NCBI RefSeq assembly: GCF_932526225.1
Contig: NC_064042.1
Span: 5,811,001-5,875,000 of the forward strand
DNA length: 64,000 nt
Reading direction: 5' to 3'
From: Nematostella vectensis
Taxonomy: Eukaryota; Cnidaria; Anthozoa; Actiniaria; Edwardsiidae
Shown here: positions 28,731 through 40,247 of the stretch, one piece after another
How the letters are laid out: every line of letters starts with the position of its first letter
Position numbering within the stretch: the first letter of the stretch is position 1
Program-made: the position numbers and the translations under genes
The notes under the pieces: generated by a model
Databases searched by the model: none
What the model saw: only the letters and a program-made list of their open reading frames with translations
What the model was told of the DNA's origin: nothing

Positions 28731-30450
28731 TCAATTTAGACTTTACTTTTACCTTATTTGAACAATTACTTCACTTTAATATTAACACTCATTTGTCTCA
28801 CTTGCCCGTATAGAATTTTTCAAGGGAGCTGGGGCATGACTGTCTGTTGTTTTTGTTACAAATATAGCTGGGGAACTTCCCTGAAAAGAGTCACATCTGC
28901 CCATTATATCCTTAAGGGATCAAAACTTGCCCAAGCGTATCCTTGGGGCCTTACCTAGGACTGCTACTCTTTAGCGTGTCTCGTGCTGGTTGTAGGCCAG
29001 AATAATTTGATTCACTAACAAAATGTAATTCTGAAGATGACCACGCCATATGATCTAAATTTTTATTTTCTCCACTAGCATATGTGACTTTTTAACGGGG
29101 AGTACCCCGTGAAATGAAGTCTTCTTACGTTTATCTTTAGTCTGTATTTCACATGCTTCGACAACCCTTTGTGATTGAGCTATCGTATATTGAGATAAAG
29201 TAAGCGATCATACCTCGCAAATCCAGTAAATGGCGAGTGCAGGAATGATCTCTTGCTGAAGGGTCAACTTGCTTTTTTCTTTGCTTCTTGTGTTAATGCT
29301 CAGTGGTATTGTGGATTTTCAATAAAAGCTGGCTTATTGCATTAGAAGTCTGTTTTCTAACTCCAACTCGAGGGTTATGAAATCAAATTATATCCTGAGC
29401 TACTTAGGCCCCATGCACCCAGCTAGGGAAGGTCGCGTAACCGTACATATTTGGGAACGCTATTAGCTCTTCGTCGGAGCAGAAGGATCTGTCTTCACCT
29501 TCCTTTGGCACAAAAAGTTTTTGATGGCGCTGTAATAACAACAAAAACAATCAAAATAGAAATTCGTAAAAAGGGTCATTATGACCGAACTCCACCCCCC
29601 CTCACAAACACACACTCACATTTAGCATTTCCCAGGTACGCGCCTGGTACACAAGGTTCATCTTAGTAGTGATAATGAACTACATTAAAGGTGTCCGTTA
29701 ACTCTACCCTTAACGCATTGCTTTGTTTCAACGGCAACTTGTAATCTACCCATAATGCATTGCATTGTTTTGACGGCAGTCTCTTAGACTATTTCTGTGT
29801 GCTAAACTTTTGTAAATGTCGGGATAAAATCTCTAAATGACGACTTATTTAGAATATGAATAAAACCATATAGCAACACATTCTGGGATAGACAGTAGCC
29901 CCTTTAAAGTGAGTCGTTGAAAAACTCTCTATTATGTTTCACATCTTTCTTCTATATAATTCATTTCAACCAGACCCTATATCACTCCCTCTTCTGATAA
30001 ACCTTCCCTCAAACAGCTCAAGGCTTTGTTTGTTTTGGTTGTTTACTCAAGCTTGTGTTGTTTGCTCCTGGTCTTCTGTCAACCAAGCCGACTAATGACA
30101 CTCGCTATTGTCCTTGTTTGCTAAATCATAAAAGGTCATTTCGGAGCTGTCAACCAACTAGTGTCATCTTCTGTTGCAAATAGTGGCATATCATCAGTTG
30201 GCTTGTCAAGTCAAAGACATGTGCGCCCGTTTGGGCGGTCTTAGCATAACGCGAGATCTAAACGATAACTTATTCTATATGAGTGAATAGTTGAAGTATA
30301 AGGTATCCAGTTTCGTGAGAAGAAAGTCATCATTCATCTTTACAGTTGGTAAAGAAACTTTGCTTCTGGCACACATCGGTAAGCAATTTCGACAATGTAA
30401 GGTCAAAAATCCAGCATCTACACTCACAAGACATAACATTCGGATATTGA
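28731..30450. other. Intergenic, no gene recognised
   Basis: It contains an isolated AATAAA near 29320. A segment at 29684-29905 is flanked by TTAAAGG-type ends (CTACCC...CATTGC repeats) and may be a decayed TTAA-target MITE. I see no coding exon. Confidence 0.4.
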
Positions 30451-33400
30451 TTGGAATATCCCGAAATGCATCGTCGAAGGGGGTCAGCGCCGGCAGTATG
30501 CCTCGCACAACAACTTCAACAATTTAATGAAATGAAATCAGCCTTAAAAGAACCAAGGCTGGAATCTTCACCAGAATCTACAAAAGAATTCAAAACTTCT
30601 TCTCGAAAAGAATTCGAGCGAAGCTTGATTCCCCGACTATCCTTAACAACAGACTCTATTCCAGAAGTAAAGTCTCTATCACCTCTCTCCCCAAATGCAG
30701 CGAGTCGAAAACCCATACGCGCCTCGCGCCACAAACGGCGAGAAAGCGAACCTATGGTAACGGTAGGGAAAGACTTTCTAACCTCGTCTAGGTTGTTGAA
30801 TAATTCCACAAGTACGCTCCCAAACAGGAGGTTTCCACTGAGAGACTATAGCCTGGTTTTACTCGGCCAAGCAGGAGTTGGGAAATCTGGTAAGTTTACG
30901 CCAGTCAAAACAAACAAACACAAACTGGATTTCACTTATGAGAAGTGATTGTTTTAGTTTGTATGAGTGATAATTGTTTCTAATAAGTTTGGTGTAAACT
31001 TAATTAGAAAAGAATGAAAAAAGCATTCTCAGTCGCAAGGAGCTCGATCTAAATCCTTTATTTTAAATTCATACATTTTAAAGAAATTTAAAATGAGAAT
31101 TCATTTGCGTGAGTTGAGAATCCAATATATCATTTGCTAGATCGATCATTTTTAGTGTTAAATCGAAATGAAACAAATGACCTCTCTACCGTTTTGCCCG
31201 AAGCCATATTTTCATGACAATTACGAAAAGCCCAGCAAAGGACTCAAATTAATGCTGAATATCTTATCAAGCAACAAAAAAATTTGGCTTGAAAATTAGC
31301 GTGGGCATTAATATTATCTTTTGAGGTGGCTATCTGTGAAAACGATAAGATGTTTTTTGTTCTTTTAAAAAAAGTGTTCTAATAGGTCAGAATAGGATAA
31401 AGCATGTCAAGTACAAACGTGATAAGATTGACTCAATATTTTCCCCGTAACCCCTTAGAGATTTACTCTGACGTCTCAGGGTAAAGATTTGGTCAAAGCC
31501 TGTATAAGTACACATGATATAGGTCTTAGGCGGGATTTGCGGGGATTTCCTACGTTTAAAACAAAAATAAATAAGCTTATATCATTAGTAACAAATTTGA
31601 ACCCTAAACCAGTAAGAAATAATAAGTAAATATTGAATAAAAAAAAAATGAATTTCCTATTATCGTGCTCCTAAAGATGCCATTAGTGAATTTTGGCAAA
31701 AGCTCAATATCAGTGAAGGAGATAATAGTTATTTTTGTGCGAGTGCACACATGCACGATGACAGGGAGTCTTTCCACCATTTGGGTATCTTTCTCTTCTT
31801 TTCAATCCCTTTCTACGCATGGCGCTTCGTATAGCATTGCACAAAAGTAGTTGTTCCTTTTCTTGTTGTAATTCAAGACTTGGCAAGGGCGAACCTGCCT
31901 TGAATAAAGCCACTTAAGTCTTGAACCTGGGTTTAACCGATTTTTCGATAATCTCTATAAAATGCAAATGAAAATATCAAATATACAGAAAACCATGTAT
32001 TAGGCAAACTTTAGGCCCGTACCCAGGATTTGCTGATATAGATATCACAGGGAAAAGGGTAGTATTAGACGATCCTTCAGTAAGAAATGACCCATTTTTT
32101 TTTATGGCCAAAAGGGGGTGCGTACGCAAACTGCGCATAGTGTATACGCCTTTACTTGTGGGTGGTGGGCTTTGAGCTGCTCCAGGGTCGCCCCTGACTG
32201 TGCTTTGTACTGGGTTTTCAGTATTATGCGAGCTCTCGTCACGTTTGCTCTGTTTACGGTGCGTCCGCTGGCTACGACTTTTCAGTACTGTTGGTACCTC
32301 TTATTTATTCCATTATTTATTTTTCCATCACTGTTGGTACCTCTTATTTATTCCATTATTTATTTTTCCATCACTGTTGGTATGTCTTATTTATTCCATT
32401 ATTTTTTTCAGTTCTATTGGTACCTCTTATTTATTCCATTATTTTTTTCAGCACTGTTGGTTTCTCTTATTTATTCTATTTATTTTTTTCAGCATTGTTG
32501 GTACCTCTTATTTATTTTATTATTTATTTTTTCAGCACTGTTGGTACCTCTTATTTATTTTATTATTTATTTTTTCATCACTGCTGGTTTCTCTTATTTA
32601 TTCTATTTATTTTTTTCAGCATTGCTGGTTCCTCTTATTTATTCCATTATTTATTTTTTTCAGCACTGTTGGTACCTCTTATTTATTTTATTATTTATTT
32701 TTTCATCACTGTTGGTACCTCTTATTTATTTTATTATTTATTTTTCCATCACTGTTGGTATCTCTTATTTATTCTGTTTATTTTTTTCAGCACTGCTGGT
32801 CCGTTTCTGCACGGGCCGGTTTATTCATGAGTACGACCCGACACTTGGTGAGTGGAGACTTCATCCGGGCTGGATAGATAATAGCGTAGAGAATGAACAA
32901 TAATGAATAATGCAATGTTTTTTTAGACTGTTTTTACGATATACAATAGGCGACATGGATTAAGGAATCTCGTATTATATTTTAACCAATTCAAGCGCCG
33001 AAATTAGCAGAAATGGCTGCCGCGCCCGTCACGACAGAGAGCGACACAAATTTACATCTTTGAAATGAAAATAAGCCTAGCCATACGATCATTTTACTTT
33101 TAAATCCAAAAAGAGATTTATGAAGTTCTATCCGTGGCAAATGATCATTTTTAAAAGGGGTTTTCTTGTTCTATTTTACTACTTCTAATATTATCTTCTT
33201 CCACATTTTGCGAAGTAAGAGGACTAGCCTAGCCATACGATCATTTTACTTTTAAATCCAAAAAGAGATTTATGAAGTTCTATCCGTGGCAAATGATCAT
33301 TTTTAAAAGGGGTTTTCTTGTTCTATTTTACTACTTCTAATATTATCTTCTTCCACATTTTGCGAAGTAAGAGGACTGTTTTTATCATGCAAAGCACAAT

Positions 33401-35042
33401 GCGAAAACACATGTACGCATGTGTAAGGCTTTATAGAATCTGCACCAACATCTACAATGATTGTTAAATGTTTGGTTTTAGAAATGACGTATGACGTATC
33501 TGCGACTATAGACGAGGATCCGGCCACACTACACATCACCGACACCGCTAGCACGGTGAGCCGTCAATCATAGAACACAGGGGCGTGTCCAAAGAAAAAT
33601 GCAGGGTGGGGCCAAACAGTAATTTACTGGCCTCAGAATGGTTTAAAAATGACAATGAATTTTCCCACTCCTTGAGCTTTGGTTTCTTATTAAATTTTCA
33701 CTACACCCATCTAGATTTAAACTTTTCCAGTCTATACACAAAAAAGTAAAGTCTTGATCACCTCTAAGTCATTCGATTAATTTATCCAACCAGTTGTTAC
33801 CCCCGTAATGTCTCATCTTTGCAAATGTGGAATGGTCCGGTCTCCTTGGACCCCTTACCCTCTGGGGATGCGCCTAGGACATGATTACTTTGGGTGTTCC
33901 TCGGCTTATATTTTAAGCCACCTCCAAAATTTATCATATTGTCATTCGGTCCGTATGTTTCATTTTCCTTTTGAAAAAAAATTCAAAATCTCATTAAGCC
34001 CTAATTTTACTGAATTACAGTAGAGTCTAAGCATAGCCCACACGATGAGTCGTGAATAGTCGTTAATTGCTTGTTTATTGCTATGAGCTGCTGCGGTGTT
34101 TGGCGCCAAGTGGCTCTTGTCAAAGGTCAATGGACACATCTTGTTCAGGTTTTACCATCTTGTCCGGTGACTCTTGTGTAATCAAATAAACCAAACTCAG
34201 AAACTTTGTAAGGATTTTTGCGGGATTTGCGGTTCCCGATGCTAAGGAATTGACTTTAAAGAGTTGTTGCTAGAAGCACTTGTTCCAGTAACTCCTTAGT
34301 GTATAACTCGATAGCATCCCGAGATTTAGAAGTCCAAATGTATAAACAAACATCCGAGTTTCCCAGTGTTTCACAATTTGAAGAAAAATCTTTTTTCTTT
34401 GAATCTTGTTTGCCCTCTAGGCAAATAGTTTAGGAGATATTGTGCTGGTGGTGGTTTTTGGTGAGCGGGTCTTTGCTAGAGCAGCCTAAGTATGAAAACG
34501 CTCTGTTCTTAAACAGTTGGTCAACCAAGAGTTCCCAAATAGATAAGCGGCTTATAAGGTATTTGGGGCGCAAATGTCGCTCTCAGAGGATTAGCCGATA
34601 TTAAATGCACTGTTCTACAATCTGTAAATAACTGAATTATAACTTCTATCCTTATTATCCTCAGTATGAGCCTGTCTACTTAAGCCAAAACGAAGGCTTC
34701 ATCGTGGTCTACTCCATCAACGAGCTCAGAACATTTGAGACCGCCAAACAGCTCGTTAAACTCATACGCGAGATCAAGAAACAAAAGGCTCTCACCACCC
34801 TCATAGTCCTCGCGGGAAACAAGTGTGACCTCAAACACTGTCGCGCAGTCTCAAGGCAGGAAGCCCGCGAGTTTGCGGCAGAGCACGAATGCGTGTTCCA
34901 CGAAACTTCAGCGGCGAATAATATAAATACTAAAGTGATCTTCCATGACTGCGTACGACAGATACGATCAACGCACTTAATGAACAAGAGAGCAAACGGC
35001 GCTATGAACTCGATCAAGCACTTCTTCTCTAAGATGAATTGA
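30451..35042 (+). CDS. Ras-like small GTPase with long N-terminal extension (RERG/RASL/RGK-like)
   Basis: Exons 30451-30889, 32791-32847, 33482-33555 and 34665-35042 join in phase (948 bases, 315 residues); a second ATG at 30466 is possible. Residues 1-132 are Ser/Arg/Lys-rich and disordered. The GTPase core has P-loop GQAGVGKS (139-146), switch I FIHEYDPTLE as in RERG and RASL11/12, G4 NKCD (242-245) and G5 ETSA (270-273). The G3 motif is DTASTYE instead of DTAGQE, so the catalytic glutamine is missing and hydrolysis may be slow. There is no C-terminal CAAX box, as in RERG and RGK proteins. Which subfamily it belongs to cannot be settled by eye. Confidence 0.8.
32285..32790. repeat. 43-bp minisatellite carrying splice-acceptor copies
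   Basis: About 11 pyrimidine-rich units of 42-48 bp (TTGGTACCTCTTATTTATTC plus T-rich run) end exactly at the real acceptor of the second GTPase exon (32790/32791). Several units repeat TTTTTTCAG followed by CACTGTTGG, almost the same as the true junction TTTTTTTCAG/CACTGCTGG. Others have CATC in place of CAGC. Confidence 0.9.
33074..33377. repeat. 152-bp perfect-looking tandem duplication
   Basis: AGCCTAGCCATACGATC to AAGTAAGAGGACT occurs at 33074-33225 and again at 33226-33377 with no difference that I can see, so the duplication is recent. It lies in the second intron of the GTPase gene. Confidence 0.9.
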
Positions 35043-35989
35043 ACAGGGACGGTAGCGAATGAGATTTACTATTTGGGAGCCTGGACGTCGCAAAGGTGCG
35101 GAGTCTCGTCGCAATGATACCGGTATTTTCGGGGTTTCGTCGCAATGATGCGAGCATTCTCGGGGTCTTGTCGCAATGATACGTACATCCTCCGGGTATC
35201 TTCGGAGGGTCGTCGTAATGATTGTTATCTTCGTCGTCCGATGCAGTCGTTTTCTAAAATATGCCTTGTAACATTTGTTTTATATCCATTTGGTTCAACC
35301 ATGGTTAATGGGGCGGAAGGTTGTTTTGTTTACTCCCTCCCTCTGACTCGTTGACGCACCAAACTTCTTTGATACGTGAAATGACTTCGAGGATAGCCGT
35401 TATCACGAAATAAAGCAGACTATTTCAAAATAGAATGTTACTATCAGCAAGAGACTATTTTTACCCAGAAAATAAAAGATAACACAGAAAGACCGTGAAC
35501 CCGCTGATAGCGGAAACGCAAAATGATAAGATATCTTGTCTGTTCTAAATGAAGTAAAAGAGGTGGTCCGACCTCGATAACAACCCTTGCCATTACCCAG
35601 CGCTTTTTATAAGTGGTGGAGGGGGGGTACTCTTCGTCCCAGTGCATCTCGACCTTCGCGCGCGCCACAGGTTTCCCAATAATATAATATTCCAAAAGGA
35701 AACATACCGAGGGAGCTGGCCAGCAAACAAGCGAAAAGGTAAATTTGGCCTTTAAGTTCCGTAAGAGATGCTTGTTGTCTTTTTATTTTCGAATGTCCCA
35801 GAAAAAAAAATAAAACAAGGAAACTGGGACCCCACAGAATAAGAAAAAAAATATTATAATGTAGCAGCAGAAACGTTTTAATATAGTGCAAGGGAAGGGA
35901 ATATAAAAAATGAAACTATAGGTTACGCGTGACAAATTTATAGCAACGTATAGCAAATTTCCAAGATGGCGAAGAAAAACATGTGAATT

Positions 35990-36282
35990 AGCCTGCTTGG
36001 AGGCGGTGCTTGGTGTTATCATCGCGGGAAACCCTGTCCCTTCGGTGATCGGGCGCCATCTTGTATTATAAGCCGCGTGATTCCTGGGGGCGAGCGCAAA
36101 AACGGACGCAGGGCAGAGGGGACAAGAGAGAAAAGAGGGAAGACGCCTGAACTAATACCCGTGATTCACAGGACAAGAAGAATACGTGACAAGACTACCG
36201 GAAGTCATTATTAGTTGGGGGCGGATTTGAGAATCACGGGTATTAGTGCAGGCTAGCACCGACTACCGCCTGCAAGCAGGCT
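35990..36282. mobile_element. MITE with 11-bp target duplication
   Basis: Terminal inverted repeats start AGCCTGCTTGG and end CAAGCAGGCT. They are flanked on both sides by the perfect direct repeat ACATGTGAATT (35979-35989 and 36283-36293). A second inner inverted repeat (ACTAATACCCGTGATTC) lies at 36154-36251. An 11-bp duplication with no coding capacity fits a Mutator-like non-autonomous element. Confidence 0.8.
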
Positions 36283-39280
36283 ACATGTGAATTGGAGTGT
36301 ATGAATTTAATTATTATTTATTTAAATATATTCCCTTTTCTCTCTCGTCACTGCGCTTTACCTTGTCATCCATGTGACGTAATTTCCAAGACCTGTCATG
36401 TCCCATTGGGACTTTTGAGCCAAGCTTCTGGTTTTATAAAAACATCCTGGACTCGACAGGATCAAAAAAATGTCAGGCATGCGCAGTTTCAAAGCGCGAC
36501 TAGCGAATTCGAGCATGGCGGATTTCACGATTGTTGGCCGGAATTTGGCTAATTTTATGCCGATAAAAAGCAAATTAAAACATAAAGAACTAATATTTCC
36601 TATGTTATTTAAGTAAAAACGCCTTGGAAGGATTCAAAAGGCAATCTGCTACCGATTCGCTGAACATTTTCCGGATTTTTTGCTATCAATGAGAAGAATG
36701 ACAGCAACATGGCGCGAAAGCAAGCATGAAGACATTGTTTCGTAAAGAAAATCATCCAGATCAGCTTAACTGTTCTTATGAGATCACTCTGAAAATAGTT
36801 TAACTTCATTATAACTCAATTACTGACTAGATACTACGGCTATGGACTTTTTGCCTCACCTGTTGGTATCAGATTTTGAAGTGAACAGCGGGTGAGATTT
36901 CCGAAAACAGCCGAGGTACTGTTGTAGTAAGCAATGTCACAAATTTTATGTATCGTTATTATTATTAAAATCTCTGACTTAATAAAACCTCACTAAAAAA
37001 GCCGGAAAGTTCTAAGTCAAGCAAAGCTTATGACATACAATTTTTAAATAAGAATACAGTACCATTGTGTAATGAATATACCAGATGTTCTCCCTCACAA
37101 CTCTTCTAATCCTTTAAGTTATGTCGAGGAAAAATTTACAACCATACTGTTTTTCGATCTATAGCTATTTTGTGATGTTAAGGAAATAACAACACTATCC
37201 CTACCATCAACCCCTGTGAAGGTTCCATTGCCAGACAAGAGGGCATTATCTGTGAGGAGAGCTTTCAATTGTTATTAGTCCCACTGGCCCTCCTAATATG
37301 ATCTGACTGTAGTAAACCAAGCACCATGCTAGCAGAGGCCTTTTTCTCTGTATTACGCTGGGCTGGCGTTTGCGGGTTATAAACCAATTAATATATTTAT
37401 TATATCATAAAATATTTGCAGTTTTTTAATTTTCTTCAAAAATCTGCTTATACCCCTGGTTTTTCTAAAAAAATGCTTTTATGAGTAAACCTTTTATTCA
37501 TACCAGACTGCAAAATGTTTTACCATTGTGTAATTGAAAGAAAAAAGAATAGCTGTTGTGGAAACCTTTTCTCACAGAGTGGCATTATTTCAATGGCTGT
37601 TATACTCTGTATTTATTTCATAGAACAATACTAGACATTTCTTGCATATATTTTTATTTCTCTAGGTTGTTTTTTAAAACAAGTAGTATAAGTACAATAT
37701 TACAAATTTATTTAGTTATACTCCAGTAATCCTTGCAATTCAGAAATATTTTTTTTTCATTAGCTAGACCTTGTAGGCCATCATTACCAGTGATAATACA
37801 GCAAAGGCCTTATTACCTGCCCCTCCTCACAACCACGTTTTTTATTTTAAAAGAGCATGAAAACATAAAGCATGTAAGCAATACCTTCTCAAATGAGACT
37901 CCTATTCCCCTCTGGAGCCAATAGTTTATTACTAACTTGAAAGGAGTAAAAATCATAATAGCATAGCATGCGTTCATGTCATGTTTAGAGGGCCACTTTA
38001 TATTATTATCTTTATATTTAGTGATACTCTGATTAAAAAAGGTCACATTTTCATTTTGATAAATCTCTGTTGGCTGGGACAAGATGTAAGAGAGGTATTA
38101 CCTACATGTTAGTCTTCAGGGGTTCCCTGCTAACAGAGAGAAAGAGAAAGCCCTAAGTTAACACGGAGGGTGGGGCAGATCTAAGCAGGGGAGGTGGGGC
38201 TGGTTTGAGGGATAGTTTGATCCAATAAAATAGGAGGGTGGTGCTAAATGTAAGAGCTTTGACTTTAGGGGTGGTACACTATCAAAGAAATTTAAATCAA
38301 TGCTGTATGTTTAGATGTGGTCTTCCAATTCTTTATCCCAAATTACCATCACCCTCTATCCATTGGCTAAATAGGTGGCTCCAAACCCCTGGATTTGTCC
38401 CCTTACATAGTTATATGGGGGTTTACTATAATTATCATACATTAGTCTGTTTATACTGATGTAAGTGATCACACCAAAAAGTAGTAGATGAAACACAAGT
38501 GGGTTGAAACACACACAATAACCTTTGGATATTGGAATTTACCAAATGGAATGGTCAAAGCCGTAACTAAGTACCGAACCCCGTCGCGGTTTTTCTAACT
38601 GCAAATAATTTCTCTAACATAAAGCGGTGGCCTGCAGAAATACAGGTAATTTGATGCTCCTTTGAAACTCCACCTCCCGTAATCTTGGGCTCATACGCGC
38701 ATACAAAGCACAAAAGAACCTATGTTCCCCTCTTCGTTCGGCCCGGTATCACTTCTTCAACTTCAAGAACCTCGTATAAATTTTCATATGAACCATAAAA
38801 AATACTATGGCTTAATTTCTTTTCTTATTTATCTAAGAGCCTTTTGAAGAAGTGGCGAGTTTATCTATGCTGCCAAGACCTTATATTTCGCAATTGCGTG
38901 AAGATAACTCAACGAAGGTTAACACGATTCGAACACGTGAGAAAGCAATAGATATTAGAGGATTTATTCACTATTGAAGATAACACAGGTACAATCGAAG
39001 CTGGCCTTACTGTTTGCTGTTATCTATAGACTTGAGGTTTCGAAGCTGAGGGAAATCACACCAATAATATAAGTGTGAGAAGTCTTCAAAGATCTCCATG
39101 AGTTTATACGCCTCGGGCCGCCATTTTGTTTCCTTGCATTGAATTTCTCTCTAGCGCGCATGCGTGACATTTTTTTATCCTGTCTCCTGGACTCAAGAGA
39201 GAACTCAAGACAGCGCTCAAGAGAGAGATTGGTATTGTTGAGCCACGATTTTGTTTCACGAATGAAAAATATTATATAAG

Positions 39281-39500
39281 ATATTGCAGGCATTGACTGT
39301 ACTCTGTTGCCATGTCAACAGTGACGTGGGGATGCCAATGTTCGCGCTGTCTATACCCCATTGCCATGTCAACAGTGACGTGCCCCGTCCATACGTTCCG
39401 CGCTGTCTGGACCCCGCTGCCATGTCAACAGTGACGTGCCCCGTCTATACGTTCCGCGCTGTCTGTAACCCGTTGCTATGTCAACAGTGACGTGACTTGT
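39281..39500. repeat. 55-bp tandem repeat with TGACGTG
   Basis: Four units, each with GCCATGTCAACAGTGACGTG or a close variant, with spacings of 53-57 bp. Confidence 0.8.
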
Positions 39501-40247
39501 TGTGGCGTTCGCGGGACTAGGGAGTTCGGTTCAGTATAGTTGTTTCTTGGATCTGTGATCATGGTGTACAGGGTGTTATAAGTAGCGCACACCGCGTCAG
39601 CAGCGCGTTTGTACACGGTATCTCTGAAAAGAAAAAAAGAAAAAAAAACACCCAATATAAGAGGTCAATCGACAAATTGTGAATGCTCGAAGGCTAACCT
39701 GCTGGAAGAACCCCTTTATCCTCTCTACGTCGCTGGGCTGTTGGTCACGAGGCAAAGGGGTTTTGTGCTGGGCCGAGATTCGCTTTCTTTAACCTGCTGG
39801 CAGAACCCCTTTTCTCTAGCGAAATACAGAGAAGAGAGGCCTCTGCTAGCATAGAACCCGAAGGCAACGAGGCGTTTATTTCGAAAGTGCTTTTTAAACA
39901 CAGGGAGTAAAAATCCTCCCGGAGCCGTAACAAAACAGGCTTTAAATGATACTATTGTGGCAGGTAGTGCTGTCAATTTTCGTTTCTTCCTTTCTAACGT
40001 ACAGACCCTCGTCATCGGAGTCTAACCCTAACTCAAACCACAAATAATAAAAGAAATGACTGCGCCCGTTACACCAGAAAACGGAGAAAAAATTAAATAT
40101 TTTAGTGAAACTAAACTCTTTCCGAAAAAAAATTATTGCTTAAAGCGCTGTTAAGTTGCTTTTTGTGATCTTCTGGCGCAAATCCCCTATTGCGATACAC
40201 CTATCCAAATGAAGAGAACGAGTTGACTTAATGGTTTAAATTATTAC

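Larger units (their letters stand above)
35043..40247. other. Intergenic region between GTPase gene and COG6 3' end
   Basis: No complete gene is recognised. Just after the GTPase stop (35060-35230) are degenerate 40-bp repeats with GTCGCAATGAT. A MITE lies at 35990-36282 and a 55-bp repeat at 39281-39500. The last coding part of COG6 (about 50 residues) should lie here, but I could not find it. Long A/T runs make splice-site reading unreliable. Confidence 0.5.

Noticed and set aside
30516-30809. Minus-strand frame of 97 residues opposite the first GTPase exon
   Set aside because: Shadow of the Ser/Arg-rich coding exon; no domain, and the plus strand is supported by splicing in phase.
32118-32903. 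Hydrophobic frames up to 261 residues with repeated LLFIPLFIF
   Set aside because: Translation of the pyrimidine-rich minisatellite before a GTPase exon; three frames are open at once, as expected from the repeat.
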